The notes beneath the pieces were generated by a model. It did not search any database. It saw only the letters and a program-made list of their open reading frames with translations, and had not been told where the DNA came from. From Maribacter sp. HTCC2170 (GTDB lineage: Bacteria > Bacteroidota > Bacteroidia > Flavobacteriales > Flavobacteriaceae), in contig NC_014472.1 of assembly GCF_000153165.2 (NCBI RefSeq), positions 2,221,001 to 2,285,000 on the forward strand: 64,000 bases of DNA, written 5' to 3'. Below are positions 45,971 through 55,901 of this stretch, piece by piece (positions within the stretch are counted from its first letter, which is position 1; each line of letters begins with the position of its first letter). Made by a program: the position numbers and the translations under genes.

Positions 45971-47482
45971 CTATGCTAGAATTTCTTTAATAACTTCCCC
46001 TTCGACATCGGTCAACCTAAAATGTCTTCCCTGAAATTCAAAGGTGAATTGTTCATGATCAAAACCGAGTAAATGCATTATTGTAGCATGCACATCATGC
46101 ACCGAAACCCGTCCTTCAGTTCCTGAAAAGCCTATGTCGTCTGTTTTACCATGTGAAGCGCCTTTTTTTATACCTCCGCCGGCTATCCACATAGTAAATG
46201 CATCACCATGATGGTCTCTCCCCTTAAATGCCATTTTTTTGTTGCCCCGATTCTCTTGCATAGGCGTTCTACCGAATTCACCGCCCCAAACTATAAGAGT
46301 TTCGTCTAGCAAGCCCCTTTGTTTAAGATCGAGTATCAGAGCAGTAATAGGGCGGTCAATTTCCCTACACTTGTTACGTAGCCCTATGTCGATAGATCCT
46401 TCACGAATATTTCCATGGGTGTCCCAGCCCCAGTCAAAAAGTTGCACAAAACGTACGCCATCTTCTACCAATTTACGGGCCAGAAGGCAGTTGTTCGCAA
46501 AAGATTCCTTTCCAGGTTCTACTCCGTACATCTGCTTTATGTCTTCCGGTTCATTGTTGATGTTCATTACTTCGGGTACCGCAATTTGCATGCGATATGC
46601 CATTTCATATTGATTGATGCGAGCCAGAATTTCGGGGTCAGCATATTTTAAATACTCTTCTTTATTGATTTTGTTGATGGCATCAATAGTACTTTTTTTA
46701 AGGTCTCTAGTTATCCCATCTGGGTCTTTGATGTAGAGCACAGGGTCACCCTTTGAGCGGCATTGAACTCCTTGATATACCGAAGGTAGAAACCCACTTC
46801 CCCATACACTTTTTCCTGCATCAGGTGAATTGCCGCCCGATGTTAGCACTACAAATCCAGGTAAGTTCTGATTTTCAGACCCCAACCCATAAGTGGCCCA
46901 AGATCCAATACTTGGCCGACCCAATCGTGCACTACCAGTATGCATAAATAGCTGTGCGGGACCATGATTGAATTGATCGGTGTGAACAGCCTTTAAAAAG
47001 GCAACATCATCAACTACTTTCTTGAAATGAGGTAAATAATTGGAAACCCAGTTGCCCGATTCACCTTCTTGTTTGAATTTAGCTTGAGGACCCATTAGTT
47101 TGGGAGTTCCTTTAATAAAAGCGAATTTTTTACCCTCTAAAAGCGATTGAGGACAGTCTTGCCCATCCAATTTTTGGAGTGCTGGTTTATAATCGAACAT
47201 TTCCAATTGGGAGGGTGCACCTGCCATATGTAGATAAATGATCGACTTAACTTTTGGGCTATAAGGAGGAGCCAATGTAGCAAGTGGATTCAAATCACGC
47301 TCTGCAAAAGTAATTTGGTTTTTTTTAGTGGGTTTCCCAAATGAGTCACATCCCATGAAAATGGAGCTCAGCGCAAGCCCCCCAATACCTTGAGTGCAAT
47401 TTTTCAGAAAATGCCTGCGTGTTTTTGACTCGGTTTCGCGGGCAAGTTTTTCTTGAATCAATCTATTTATAAGATCTTCCAT
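45971..47482 (-). CDS. DUF1501 protein with Tat lipoprotein signal (cluster B)
   Basis: 503 residues. A twin-arginine motif, TRRHFLKNCTQGIGGLALSS (residues 22-41), runs into SIFMGC, so it looks like a Tat-exported lipoprotein. The DUF1501 domain has IIYLHMAGAPSQLEMFD, GSWATYGLGSENQNLPGFVV, VWGGEFGRTPMQ, GRDHHGDAFTMWIAGGG and HLLGFDHEQFTFEFQGRHFR. The function is unknown but the association with PSD1 cytochromes is constant. It overlaps the PSD1 gene by one base. Paralogue of 15261-16715, which lacks the lipobox. Confidence 0.92.
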   Translation of the reverse strand: MEDLINRLIQEKLARETESKTRRHFLKNCTQGIGGLALSSIFMGCDSFGKPTKKNQITFAERDLNPLATLAPPYSPKVKSIIYLHMAGAPSQLEMFDYKPALQKLDGQDCPQSLLEGKKFAFIKGTPKLMGPQAKFKQEGESGNWVSNYLPHFKKVVDDVAFLKAVHTDQFNHGPAQLFMHTGSARLGRPSIGSWATYGLGSENQNLPGFVVLTSGGNSPDAGKSVWGSGFLPSVYQGVQCRSKGDPVLYIKDPDGITRDLKKSTIDAINKINKEEYLKYADPEILARINQYEMAYRMQIAVPEVMNINNEPEDIKQMYGVEPGKESFANNCLLARKLVEDGVRFVQLFDWGWDTHGNIREGSIDIGLRNKCREIDRPITALILDLKQRGLLDETLIVWGGEFGRTPMQENRGNKKMAFKGRDHHGDAFTMWIAGGGIKKGASHGKTDDIGFSGTEGRVSVHDVHATIMHLLGFDHEQFTFEFQGRHFRLTDVEGEVIKEILA

Positions 47483-50223
47483 TAGGCTTTCGTTAAAAAT
47501 TCATCCAAATTCATAATGGCATTGGCCACTAGGGTCATAGCACTTAGTTGTGGCGTTGGTTTTTCTTCAAAATGAAGAAATAGTTCGGTGGCTTCCAAAT
47601 TACCAGTAAATTCACTCAAAGAGTTTGTATACAACTTTTTCAAAGTAGTAAGAGTTGTAGAAGTTATTTTAGAAAGGGTAGCTGTTTCATAGGCCTTTGT
47701 GATACTTGCATTGATATTATCTGCTTCAAAAGTATTTTTTGCCAATTGATATGCAGCTTCAAGATAAACAGGGTCGTTTAAGGTCACAAGGGCCTGTAAT
47801 GGAGTATTGGTCACAGTTCTTCGAATTGTACACACTTCTCTACTACCGGCATCAAAGGTTAAAAATGAAGGGTACGGACTCGTTCGTTTCAAATAGGTGT
47901 AAACGCCCCTGCGGTAGCGATCTTCACCTTTGCTTTCGGCCCATCTGGCACCATTATATACGGTCTGCCAGACACCTTCAGGTTGTGGTGGCATTACTCC
48001 CGGACCATACATTTTGTTACTTAATAGTCCGGAAACTGCCAAGGCTTGATCCCGAATTTGTTCGGCACCCAGGCGTATTCTTGGACCTCGCGCATACAAT
48101 TCATTTTCTGGATCTGTTTGATACATCTCTGGGGTACTCTCAGAACTTTGGCGATAGGTGCCCGATAACACGATTTCTTTAATCAGTGATTTTATGCTCC
48201 AATTATGTTCGTTCATAAATCGTAATGAGAGCCAATCCAATAATGCAGGATGTGAGGGTGGTTCGGATTGAGACCCTATATCCTCAATTGTAGACACAAG
48301 GCCTCGCCCATAGATTTGATGCCACACACGGTTCACCAAGGTGCGCGCTGTCAATGGATTTTTTTTGTCCACAATCCATTTTGAAAGTCCCATACGATCA
48401 TTTGGCCAACTGGGGTTCCATGTATTGAGGGATTCCGGCGTTCCGGGGTGAACGGTATCTGTTTTTACCAGCCAGTTTCCTCTATCAAAAACCTGTGTAG
48501 TTCGCTGCATATAATCGGGATTCTCGGCCATAATGGGTACTGTTTCAGTATTGGCATTTAGGGCATTCAAAAAAGCAGTATTTACTACATCCCAACCTGG
48601 TAGATCTTTCCCTGGCATATCTTCTATAAACCCTAGCCAATATACATTCACAATATTTACTTCTTTTGCAACAGATTTGTTATGGGTTTCAATGTAGAGA
48701 TTGACCTTCTTATCTGTTTTTTGAATTGGAAACTGGGATGTGGTATTTTTTTTGGTTTTGTTAATGGTAAATTCGGCCAAAATAGGACCATTTGCATCTT
48801 TCTCTCGAATTATCATCTTTGTACCATCATAATGTGAACGATAATTGAGGTATACGTAACTCGCTTTATTAGTATAAGCGTTTTCCGCAATACAATTGCC
48901 ATCGTCCCAAAATACAACTGAGGCATGGTCATCATATACACTATTTACAAATTCCTTGAAAAAGTGTGACTTATAAACTGGCTCGGTAAACTGTAAAAAG
49001 TTCTTATAGGTTGTATGTTGATTCTTTGTTCCATTTTTAGAGGTCCATTCGAGAACTTTGTCCACTTGTTTTTGATTTTCTGTGGAATAAAATTTCAATA
49101 CGGGCGATTCACTGGGCGTATCTTCGTCCCGCGAGTTATTAAAGTAAGCCATCAACTTATAATAATCTTCATGCTTAAAAGGATCGTATGGGTGGCTATG
49201 ACACTGTACACATCCAATAGTAGTACTTTGCCAAACCTCAAATGTTGTATTCACCCGGTCGATTACGGTGGCCATTCTATATTCTTCATCATCGGTACCA
49301 CCTTCATCGTTGTTCATAGTATTTCTATGGAATGCAGTAGCGATAAGCTGGTCGATAGAAGGGTTAGGTAATAAATCTCCCGCTAATTGTTCAATTGTGA
49401 ATTGATCATAGGGCAAATTCCTGTTAAAGGCTTTAATGACCCAGTCCCGGTATTGCCAAATGGATCTACCCATGTCTTTTTCATACCCTTTTGAATCTGC
49501 ATAGCGCGCAAGATCAAGCCACCAAGTCGCCCATTTTTCGCCATAGGTATCTTGTGTCAACAGGCTATCAACCAGAGATTCATAAGAAAGTTCATCATTT
49601 TCAAAACGCTTTGAAAGTTCTTGATTTGGTGGTAGACCGGTAATGTCCAAAGCCAATCGTCTTGCTATAACATTTTTTTCAGCGGGAGCGTTGGGTTGGA
49701 TTTCTTCACTATCAAGTCGAGTCAAGATAAAATTATCAATGCTGTTTTTTAGGAATTCCGAAGCTTTGTCCGATGAAAAACCTGCTTCTGAAGTTCTAAT
49801 AGGAACTTCTACCTTTTCAGGAAGAGTGTACGCCCAATGTACACCCCATTTGGCTCCCTGGTCTACCCAGCGGGTTAAAAGATCTATTTCCTCGTCAGAT
49901 AATTTAGGTTTCTCATAAGGCATTCTGAGTTCAGTATCATCCGAAGTCAATCGCTTTATCATCTCACTGCCGTGAGCAACTCCTGGAATAATCGAGGGCT
50001 GCCCCGATTCAGTAGTGCTTAATGCCTCATCTTCGAACAAAAGACTAAAGCCACCATTCTTTTTTACGCCACCATGACAAGAGATGCAGTGGTTATTTAA
50101 AATTGGTTTAATATCAGCACTAAAATCGATTTCTTTTTGAGGTTTAAGATTGTTCCACAGAAAAACTAAGCCAATTAAGACTAGCAGAGCAATAAGCACT
50201 TTAAAAACGACTTTTTTCATCAC
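47482..50223 (-). CDS. planctomycete-type cytochrome, PSCyt1-DUF1549-DUF1553, long form (cluster B)
   Basis: 913 residues. An N-terminal signal-anchor (about 7-24) precedes PSCyt1 with CISCH at 46-50. DUF1549 has a second heme motif, CVQCH, near 337. A region of about 150 residues from near 395 to 560 looks like a beta jelly roll (SYVYLNYRSHYDGTKMIIRE, KVNLYIETHNKSVAKEVNI), perhaps carbohydrate-binding. DUF1553 contains NPLTARTLVNRVWHQIYGRG. First gene of cluster B. It is 130 residues longer than the cluster A protein, mostly because of the jelly-roll-like part. Confidence 0.9.
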   Translation of the reverse strand: MMKKVVFKVLIALLVLIGLVFLWNNLKPQKEIDFSADIKPILNNHCISCHGGVKKNGGFSLLFEDEALSTTESGQPSIIPGVAHGSEMIKRLTSDDTELRMPYEKPKLSDEEIDLLTRWVDQGAKWGVHWAYTLPEKVEVPIRTSEAGFSSDKASEFLKNSIDNFILTRLDSEEIQPNAPAEKNVIARRLALDITGLPPNQELSKRFENDELSYESLVDSLLTQDTYGEKWATWWLDLARYADSKGYEKDMGRSIWQYRDWVIKAFNRNLPYDQFTIEQLAGDLLPNPSIDQLIATAFHRNTMNNDEGGTDDEEYRMATVIDRVNTTFEVWQSTTIGCVQCHSHPYDPFKHEDYYKLMAYFNNSRDEDTPSESPVLKFYSTENQKQVDKVLEWTSKNGTKNQHTTYKNFLQFTEPVYKSHFFKEFVNSVYDDHASVVFWDDGNCIAENAYTNKASYVYLNYRSHYDGTKMIIREKDANGPILAEFTINKTKKNTTSQFPIQKTDKKVNLYIETHNKSVAKEVNIVNVYWLGFIEDMPGKDLPGWDVVNTAFLNALNANTETVPIMAENPDYMQRTTQVFDRGNWLVKTDTVHPGTPESLNTWNPSWPNDRMGLSKWIVDKKNPLTARTLVNRVWHQIYGRGLVSTIEDIGSQSEPPSHPALLDWLSLRFMNEHNWSIKSLIKEIVLSGTYRQSSESTPEMYQTDPENELYARGPRIRLGAEQIRDQALAVSGLLSNKMYGPGVMPPQPEGVWQTVYNGARWAESKGEDRYRRGVYTYLKRTSPYPSFLTFDAGSREVCTIRRTVTNTPLQALVTLNDPVYLEAAYQLAKNTFEADNINASITKAYETATLSKITSTTLTTLKKLYTNSLSEFTGNLEATELFLHFEEKPTPQLSAMTLVANAIMNLDEFLTKA

Positions 50224-50364
50224 CTATCAGGAAATATCCACAACCAGCAGATTTTCATAAAAATAGGGAATTTTAAATGTGGAGCAAGCGAAAAATTAGA
50301 CTAACAACAATTGCTGCCTGTTTAATGCTCGTTTTAATTTGAAGAATTTCTTCTAAGACGAATA

Positions 50365-52059
50365 CTAAGATTTCAGATGGACGGTCTTAGAAGGGCCATC
50401 AACAACAACCTTGATTAAATCATGTTTTGATAAACCTTTCATTGATTTATCCCATTTTTTGCCACTGAGTCCGGCTTTAGATTTTAGCTCTGCCAAATCC
50501 ATCTCGCCTTCTGGTTTTAGAAGATCTAGAATTGTTTTTTCTTCTTCGGTCAGTTCAATCTGTTTTTTCTCTGGTCGCATCTGCGGGAAAAACAATACTT
50601 CCTGAATTGAAGAATTATTTGTCATAAACATCACAAGGCGGTCTATTCCGATGCCAATACCAGATGTTGGGGGCATACCATATTCCAAGGCACGAAGAAA
50701 ATCATAATCAATGAATTGGGTCGCCTCATCATCTCCTTTTTGTGCAAGCGCCAATTGATGTTCAAAGCGCTCTCGTTGATCTATGGGGTCATTTAGTTCA
50801 GAATAAGCATTGGCTAATTCGCTTCCGTTGACCATCAGTTCAAAACGTTCTGTAAGTCCAGGTTTAGATCGATGCGCCTTCGTCAACGGACTCATTTCCT
50901 TGGGATAGTCGGTGATGAAAGTAGGTTGTACATATAAATGCTCACACTTCTCACCAAAAATTTCATCGATTAGTTTTCCACGCCCAAAACTCTCATCTAC
51001 TTCCAAATGAAGCTTTTTGCATACTTCACGCAACTGGGCTTCGTTCATTGCCGATACGTCAAAGCCCGTATGGGTTTTAATGGCATCTAGGATAGGGACC
51101 CTCGGGTAAGGGGCTTTAAAATCAATTTCCTTGTCGCCAACGGTAACCTTGGTACTACCGGTAGCATCTTTAGCCACTTTTTCAAGCAACTGTTCCGTCA
51201 TGCCCATCATCCAATTATAATCTTTATACGCCACATACAATTCGATCATTGTGAATTCGGGATTGTGGGTGCGGTCCATACCTTCATTCCTAAAGTCCTT
51301 AGCAAATTCGTATACCCCATCAAAACCTCCGACAATTAATCGTTTTAGATATAATTCATTGGCAATTCTTAAATATAAAGGAATGTTCAGCGCATTATGA
51401 TGGGTAAGAAATGGTCGTGCAGCTGCACCTCCTGGAATGGGCTGTAGAATAGGGGTTTCTACCTCTAAATACCCCTTGTTATTTAAAAACTCACGTATGC
51501 TATTGGTAATCTTGGTTCGTTTAATAAAGGTTTCCCTGACAGAAGGGTTTACAACCAAATCAATATAGCGTTGACGGTACCTTAATTCTGGGTCGTTGAA
51601 TTCATCATATACATTACCCTCACCATCTTTCTTCGGTAGTGGCAAAGGTCGCAATGCTTTACTAAGCATGCTGAAATCCTTCACCATTACGGTTTTTTCA
51701 CCAACTTGGGTGGTGAAGAGTTCACCTTCAATTCCGATGATGTCGCCTATATCAAGTAATTTTTTATAAACTTCATTGTATTTGGTTTTGTCCTCGCCAA
51801 CACAAATTTCATCTCTATTGAAATAAACCTGAATACGACCTTCACTATCTTGTAATTCTGCAAATGATGCTTTTCCCTGAATACGGCGAGACATTAATCT
51901 ACCAGAAATTATAACTTTTTTGCCCTCTTCATAATTCTGTTTGATGCTATTTGATGTTGCATCAACAGGATATAAAGCTGCGGGATAAGGGTTGATACCC
52001 AATTCCCTTAGTTTTGTCAATTTTTCCCTCCTTATTACTTCTTGTTCCGAAAGTTGCAT
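50365..52059 (-). CDS. lysS: lysine--tRNA ligase (class II)
   Basis: 564 residues. It has the OB-fold anticodon-binding domain (about 55-150), then the class II core with motif 2 [20 protein letters not shown] and motif 3 [12 protein letters not shown]. The C-terminus carries about 60 residues beyond the catalytic core ([20 protein letters not shown]), which I believe is usual in Bacteroidetes. Charges tRNA-Lys. The start ATG is 15-20 bases after a good -7 element. Confidence 0.97.
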   Translation of the reverse strand: MQLSEQEVIRREKLTKLRELGINPYPAALYPVDATSNSIKQNYEEGKKVIISGRLMSRRIQGKASFAELQDSEGRIQVYFNRDEICVGEDKTKYNEVYKKLLDIGDIIGIEGELFTTQVGEKTVMVKDFSMLSKALRPLPLPKKDGEGNVYDEFNDPELRYRQRYIDLVVNPSVRETFIKRTKITNSIREFLNNKGYLEVETPILQPIPGGAAARPFLTHHNALNIPLYLRIANELYLKRLIVGGFDGVYEFAKDFRNEGMDRTHNPEFTMIELYVAYKDYNWMMGMTEQLLEKVAKDATGSTKVTVGDKEIDFKAPYPRVPILDAIKTHTGFDVSAMNEAQLREVCKKLHLEVDESFGRGKLIDEIFGEKCEHLYVQPTFITDYPKEMSPLTKAHRSKPGLTERFELMVNGSELANAYSELNDPIDQRERFEHQLALAQKGDDEATQFIDYDFLRALEYGMPPTSGIGIGIDRLVMFMTNNSSIQEVLFFPQMRPEKKQIELTEEEKTILDLLKPEGEMDLAELKSKAGLSGKKWDKSMKGLSKHDLIKVVVDGPSKTVHLKS

Positions 52060-52078
52060 GTTCTGATTGTTAAGCCTG

Positions 52079-52086
52079 CAAAATTA
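52079..52086 (-). promoter_or_regulatory. -7 element of lysS
   Basis: On the minus strand this reads TAATTTTG, a perfect TAnnTTTG match 19 bases before the lysS ATG, which gives a short leader. No clear -33 element. Confidence 0.45.
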
Positions 52087-52314
52087 CATTATTTAAAAAA
52101 AGAGAAAAGACACTTCTTCAATTATTACAGTTATTTGTTGTCCTCTACTTGGGATTCATGATAAAAATCATAGAATAAGCACCAAAACAGTACTTGTTTT
52201 GTAAAGTTATATTGATTGGTCTCTTGAAAACAGAAACACCGAATCGTATGACAAGTGATTCAGTTAAAAATTAGCTGGATAAACTATTTTTTTTGAATCT
52301 TAAATATTCATTAA

Positions 52315-53229
52315 ATGAAAAAAGTTATAATAGGTATTATAGTTGCTTTAGGTGTTAGTTTTGGCACATTTGCCCAAGATTTAGCTCCATATATTAAAAT
52401 TGTTGAGACTGATGAGTCCATTGAACAATCTTCCGAAAAGATTATAACTGCACTTGAAGAAAATTCCTTTCAAGTATTGGGGTCTTACCATCCTGCAAAT
52501 AGAAGTTCTTTAAAGGTGATTACATTTACTAGAGACGATTTAAAAAATAATGTTGTAAAGATAAGTGATAGAGGCGCTCTTGCAGCAGTATTCAAAGTTG
52601 GTTTGGTGCAGAAAGATGGTAAAGTAGTAATCTCTTACACAAATCCGGATTATATATTAAGAGCTTATTTAAGAGGTAATTATAATTCTTATAAAGGGAC
52701 TTTTGAGAAATTCAGTACGGATTTGAAAACAACTTTCTCCGCCATTGGCAGTGAATTTGTTCCTTTTGGTGGTACTGTGGCTGCAGATAAACTTAAGAAA
52801 TATCATTATAAAATAATGATGCCTTATTTTACTGACCCTGTAGAACTTAATGAGTTTGCTTCTTTTGAGGACGGCTTGAAAACCATTGAGGACAATTTAA
52901 AAGCGAAAAAAGGACAAACCGTACAAGTGTATAAATTGGTTTATCCAAATAGCAAAATTGCAGTCTTTGGTGTGGGTCTGAAAAGTAAAGAAGACGGTGA
53001 ATCACATTTTTTACCTAAAATAGGAATTGATCACGCTGCAGCTTTACCTTATGAAATTATTTTGCAAGGTAGCACGGCCACTATGCTTCATGGTAAATAT
53101 AGAATTGCGCTACATTGGCCGGAGCTCACTATGGGTACATTTATGAAAATAATGAGCACGCCTGGTGATATTGAGGATACTTTGGAAGAATTGTGTAAGC
53201 CAACAAGTGATACAGATTCTAGTAAATGA
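52315..53229 (+). CDS. exported protein, tentatively tandem DUF302-like
   Basis: 304 residues with a signal peptide ending at FGTFAQ. The mature part looks like two related halves, one starting SIEQSSEKIITALEENSFQV and the other SFEDGLKTIEDNLKAKKGQT, each followed by beta strands. In the second half, PKIGIDHAAALPYEIILQG is like the DHAAA-containing core of DUF302 proteins. The function of DUF302 is unknown. The family call is from memory and moderate. Single gene followed by a terminator. Confidence 0.65.
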   Translation: MKKVIIGIIVALGVSFGTFAQDLAPYIKIVETDESIEQSSEKIITALEENSFQVLGSYHPANRSSLKVITFTRDDLKNNVVKISDRGALAAVFKVGLVQKDGKVVISYTNPDYILRAYLRGNYNSYKGTFEKFSTDLKTTFSAIGSEFVPFGGTVAADKLKKYHYKIMMPYFTDPVELNEFASFEDGLKTIEDNLKAKKGQTVQVYKLVYPNSKIAVFGVGLKSKEDGESHFLPKIGIDHAAALPYEIILQGSTATMLHGKYRIALHWPELTMGTFMKIMSTPGDIEDTLEELCKPTSDTDSSK

Positions 53230-53247
53230 TTCAAATGAATTCATAGG

Positions 53248-53279
53248 AAAGGCTCTTTGTTTTTAAAGAGCCTTTTTTC
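53248..53279 (+). terminator. terminator after the DUF302-like gene
   Basis: Perfect 11-bp stem AAAGGCTCTTT / AAAGAGCCTTT with a GTTTTT loop and a T tail, 19 bases past the stop codon. Confidence 0.85.
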
Positions 53280-53340
53280 AATGTAACAAATAGGGTGATT
53301 TTGCGTCAAATAAGTACATCAATCAAAAAATCCTACAACT

Positions 53341-53496
53341 ATGAGTTTTATTCGTGTGCTTTTGGCCATTTTGTTTCCACCCCTGTCCGTCATCGGAAAA
53401 GGTTGTGGTTCATTCTTAATTGTTTTACTTTTGACATTCTGTGGATGGGTCCCAGGAGTTATTGCTGCCTTGGTCATTCTGAATAATCCAAATTAA
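53341..53496 (+). CDS. Pmp3/YqaE family membrane peptide
   Basis: 51 residues, too short for usual cut-offs. Two hydrophobic helices (LLAILFPPLSVIGKGCG and FLIVLLLTFCGWVPGVIAAL) match the Pmp3/YqaE pattern, with the conserved PP, the GxGC turn and the GWxPG motif. These stress-linked peptides sit in the cytoplasmic membrane and influence membrane potential and ion homeostasis in yeast and plants. It starts at an ATG and ends six bases before the next lipoprotein gene. Confidence 0.85.
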   Translation: MSFIRVLLAILFPPLSVIGKGCGSFLIVLLLTFCGWVPGVIAALVILNNPN

Positions 53497-53502
53497 TACA
53501 AT

Positions 53503-54240
53503 ATGTTTAAATTTCGTTTCTGGTCATTACTAATGGTTTTGGCCCTTGTTTCTGCGTGCAATTTCACTGAGGAAATATATCTTAAGGATGATGGTTCGGG
53601 CAAAATATCAATCAATTTTGATGGTTCTGAAATGATGGAAATGGCCGGTGAGGAAATGATGAAAGGCGGAGAGAAAGCCATTGATTCTGTTATCTCCTTC
53701 AAATCGTTTCTAGAAGAAAAGAAAGATAGTATTGCGACCTTGTCTCAAGGGGATCAGGCTAGATTAAAGAAATTGGAACCTTTTAATATGCGCATGGTCA
53801 TGAATCCTGAGACTAAGGTCATGAAGTTTGATATGTATAGTGAGTTTGAAAATTTGGATGAGGTAGGCGATGCTTTTAATACGTTTCAGGATGCCAGTAG
53901 TATTGGTCCTGGTTCAAAAAACCAAGCATCTTCTAGTGGTGTGGGGACGCAAAGTACTCAAGTAGAGTATTCATTTGATTCAAATTCTTTCAAGCGAACC
54001 GCAAAAATTGTTGATAGTGTTTTGCAGAAGCAAGCTTTAGATAGTTTGGCCGGGGCCGAAATGTTTCTTTCAAGCTCTATGTATAAACTAAAATATCATT
54101 TTCCAAGAAGGGTGAAATCTTCGTCAGCCCAGGCAGCAACGTTTAGCGCTGATGGTAAGACATTGTTTTATGAGGTTAGTTTTCTTTCCTATATGAAAAA
54201 CCCTGATACACTAAATATTGAAGTAGAACTAGAGGATTAA
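53503..54240 (+). CDS. lipoprotein of unknown function
   Basis: 245 residues. A lipoprotein signal ends at ALVSAC (Cys 19). The mature protein begins with beta strands that look like a transmembrane-free solute-binding or adhesive fold (EEIYLKDDGSGKISINFDGS). It then has a Met/Glu-rich helix and a Ser-rich linker near 145-160. I do not recognise a family. It lies six bases after the Pmp3 gene and 13 before lipB. Confidence 0.7.
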   Translation: MFKFRFWSLLMVLALVSACNFTEEIYLKDDGSGKISINFDGSEMMEMAGEEMMKGGEKAIDSVISFKSFLEEKKDSIATLSQGDQARLKKLEPFNMRMVMNPETKVMKFDMYSEFENLDEVGDAFNTFQDASSIGPGSKNQASSSGVGTQSTQVEYSFDSNSFKRTAKIVDSVLQKQALDSLAGAEMFLSSSMYKLKYHFPRRVKSSSAQAATFSADGKTLFYEVSFLSYMKNPDTLNIEVELED

Positions 54241-54253
54241 TACCTTTGCTTCG

Positions 54254-54970
54254 ATGAACAGGCAAATAGCACTACAGGATTTAGGACTTAAAGACTACAA
54301 AGAAACTTGGGACTACCAAGAGTTTTTATTTCAAAATACTTTGGACATTAAAATTAAGAACAGGAGGGAAAATACTAAGCTATCTACTCCCAATCACTTT
54401 CTTTTTGTTGAACATCCCCATGTGTACACTTTAGGGAAGAGTGGTGATATTGATAATCTTTTAGTAGATGAAAAAGTGCTCGCTGAAAAAGGGGCTACGT
54501 TCTATAAAATAAACAGGGGCGGTGATATTACGTATCACGGTCCTGGTCAATTAGTTGGTTACCCTATACTGGATTTGGATAATTTTTTTACCGATATTCA
54601 TAAATATTTGAGACTGTTGGAGGAAATGGTGATTCTTACTTTGGCTGAATATGGATTAAAGGCTGAACGTTCAGATGGGGAAACAGGCGTTTGGTTAGAT
54701 GTTGGTACGCCTTTTGCTCGAAAAATATGTGCTATGGGTGTACGTGCTAGCCGTTGGGTGACAATGCATGGTTTCGCATTAAATGTAAATGCTGATCTAG
54801 GTTATTTTGATTTGATGATTCCTTGTGGCATAAAAGGAAAAGCAGTTACTTCCCTCAATGTGGAATTAGGAAAAGAAGAAGTTTCGCTAAGTGAGGTGAA
54901 AGAGAAATTGCTAAAGCATTTTTCTAAGCTTTTTGAGGCAGAGTTTATAAAACAGAAAACCGAGGTTTAA
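54254..54970 (+). CDS. lipB: lipoyl(octanoyl) transferase
   Basis: 238 residues. It has the LipB motifs RGGDITYHGPGQLVGYPI, the lysine in ARKICAMGVRASRW, and the catalytic Cys in FDLMIPCGIKGKAVTSL. Moves octanoyl from acyl carrier protein to E2/GcvH lysines, the first step in lipoate assembly. The FVEHPHVYTLGKSG block near residue 55 supports the start. The terminator stem overlaps the last codons. Confidence 0.96.
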   Translation: MNRQIALQDLGLKDYKETWDYQEFLFQNTLDIKIKNRRENTKLSTPNHFLFVEHPHVYTLGKSGDIDNLLVDEKVLAEKGATFYKINRGGDITYHGPGQLVGYPILDLDNFFTDIHKYLRLLEEMVILTLAEYGLKAERSDGETGVWLDVGTPFARKICAMGVRASRWVTMHGFALNVNADLGYFDLMIPCGIKGKAVTSLNVELGKEEVSLSEVKEKLLKHFSKLFEAEFIKQKTEV

Positions 54971-54984
54971 GCCTCGGTTTTCTG
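54953..54984. terminator. terminator overlapping the lipB end
   Basis: 13-bp perfect stem CAGAAAACCGAGG / CCTCGGTTTTCTG with a 6-base loop, spanning the lipB stop codon and facing the convergent gene. Confidence 0.8.
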
Positions 54985-55009
54985 TTTCTATAGAGTGTTG
55001 CTCACACAT

Positions 55010-55699
55010 TTATTTACTGTATTTGGTCAGCACTGTTGTGCCCATTGATTTGCCGTTCTTGTTAAAACTTTCCTGTTTGATCATTCCAACACCTTCGGCA
55101 AACCAAACCCGAGAGGGGAACGATTGTTTTACCATCATTGCCTTCATTTTGTTTTCGCTATATATAACATAGCAATCAAATGTACCTGCAGGAGTAGTGA
55201 CACTTTCCTTTTTTTCAACTTTTCTATTAATCATGTCAACGGTCGTATTCATATTAATGCCGCTCATACTAATTTTGATAGAAACATTCGCGTCCGATAA
55301 CGCTTGTCCTACCGAAAGATCATTAGGTAATTCAAGGTCGGTTCCTGAAATATCCATTTCCATTCCTTCATACTGTTCAAACATACTACTAGGAACAAGG
55401 GATTTGTAGTCTACAGTTACCATATTCCCAGAACAGGTAAAATTATAGTCTGTTTTGTAGATTTCTTTTCCTTTTTCATCCCTCAGTTCAATAGCCATTG
55501 TTGCAGCGGTAACATCCCCCGAAGTTTTTACGTTCGATACTAAATAGGTGGCAATACCTTCAGTTTTGCCTTTTTTATTGTAGTTAGTGTATTGCATTGT
55601 AGCGCCTTCAACCATAGGATAATATTTACTGCAGTTTTGTGCCGCAGCAAATGAAGTGGTAAGTAAAATGATGCCAAATAAGAAAAGTATTTTTTTCAT
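55010..55699 (-). CDS. exported TapB/DUF3108-like protein
   Basis: 229 residues with a signal peptide ending at FAAAQ. The beta-rich mature part begins CSKYYPMVEGATMQYTNYNK and has the typical VTTPAGTFDCYVI...VWFAEGVGMIKQES ending of DUF3108-like proteins. Function unknown; likely periplasmic. Single gene. Confidence 0.72.
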   Translation of the reverse strand: MKKILFLFGIILLTTSFAAAQNCSKYYPMVEGATMQYTNYNKKGKTEGIATYLVSNVKTSGDVTAATMAIELRDEKGKEIYKTDYNFTCSGNMVTVDYKSLVPSSMFEQYEGMEMDISGTDLELPNDLSVGQALSDANVSIKISMSGINMNTTVDMINRKVEKKESVTTPAGTFDCYVIYSENKMKAMMVKQSFPSRVWFAEGVGMIKQESFNKNGKSMGTTVLTKYSK

Positions 55700-55901
55700 G
55701 ATAGTGTTTTATTTAATGTCCTTTAAAGATAAGTATTAATATAGGTTGAATCAAGAAGGGTTTGTTTTCTTTTTGACTGAATATGTTCCCTCCAACGATA
55801 CAATTTAGAAATGAAAAACTTGAATCTTATTTGATTTGATATGGTTGGAAGTCAATAATGTATGTTCGGTATAAAATAGTTCATAACTGGTACAAAGAAG
55901 G

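Noticed and set aside
50277..50342. 21-codon hydrophobic frame between cluster B and lysS
   Set aside because: Too short to support, no promoter, no terminator, and no recognisable family.
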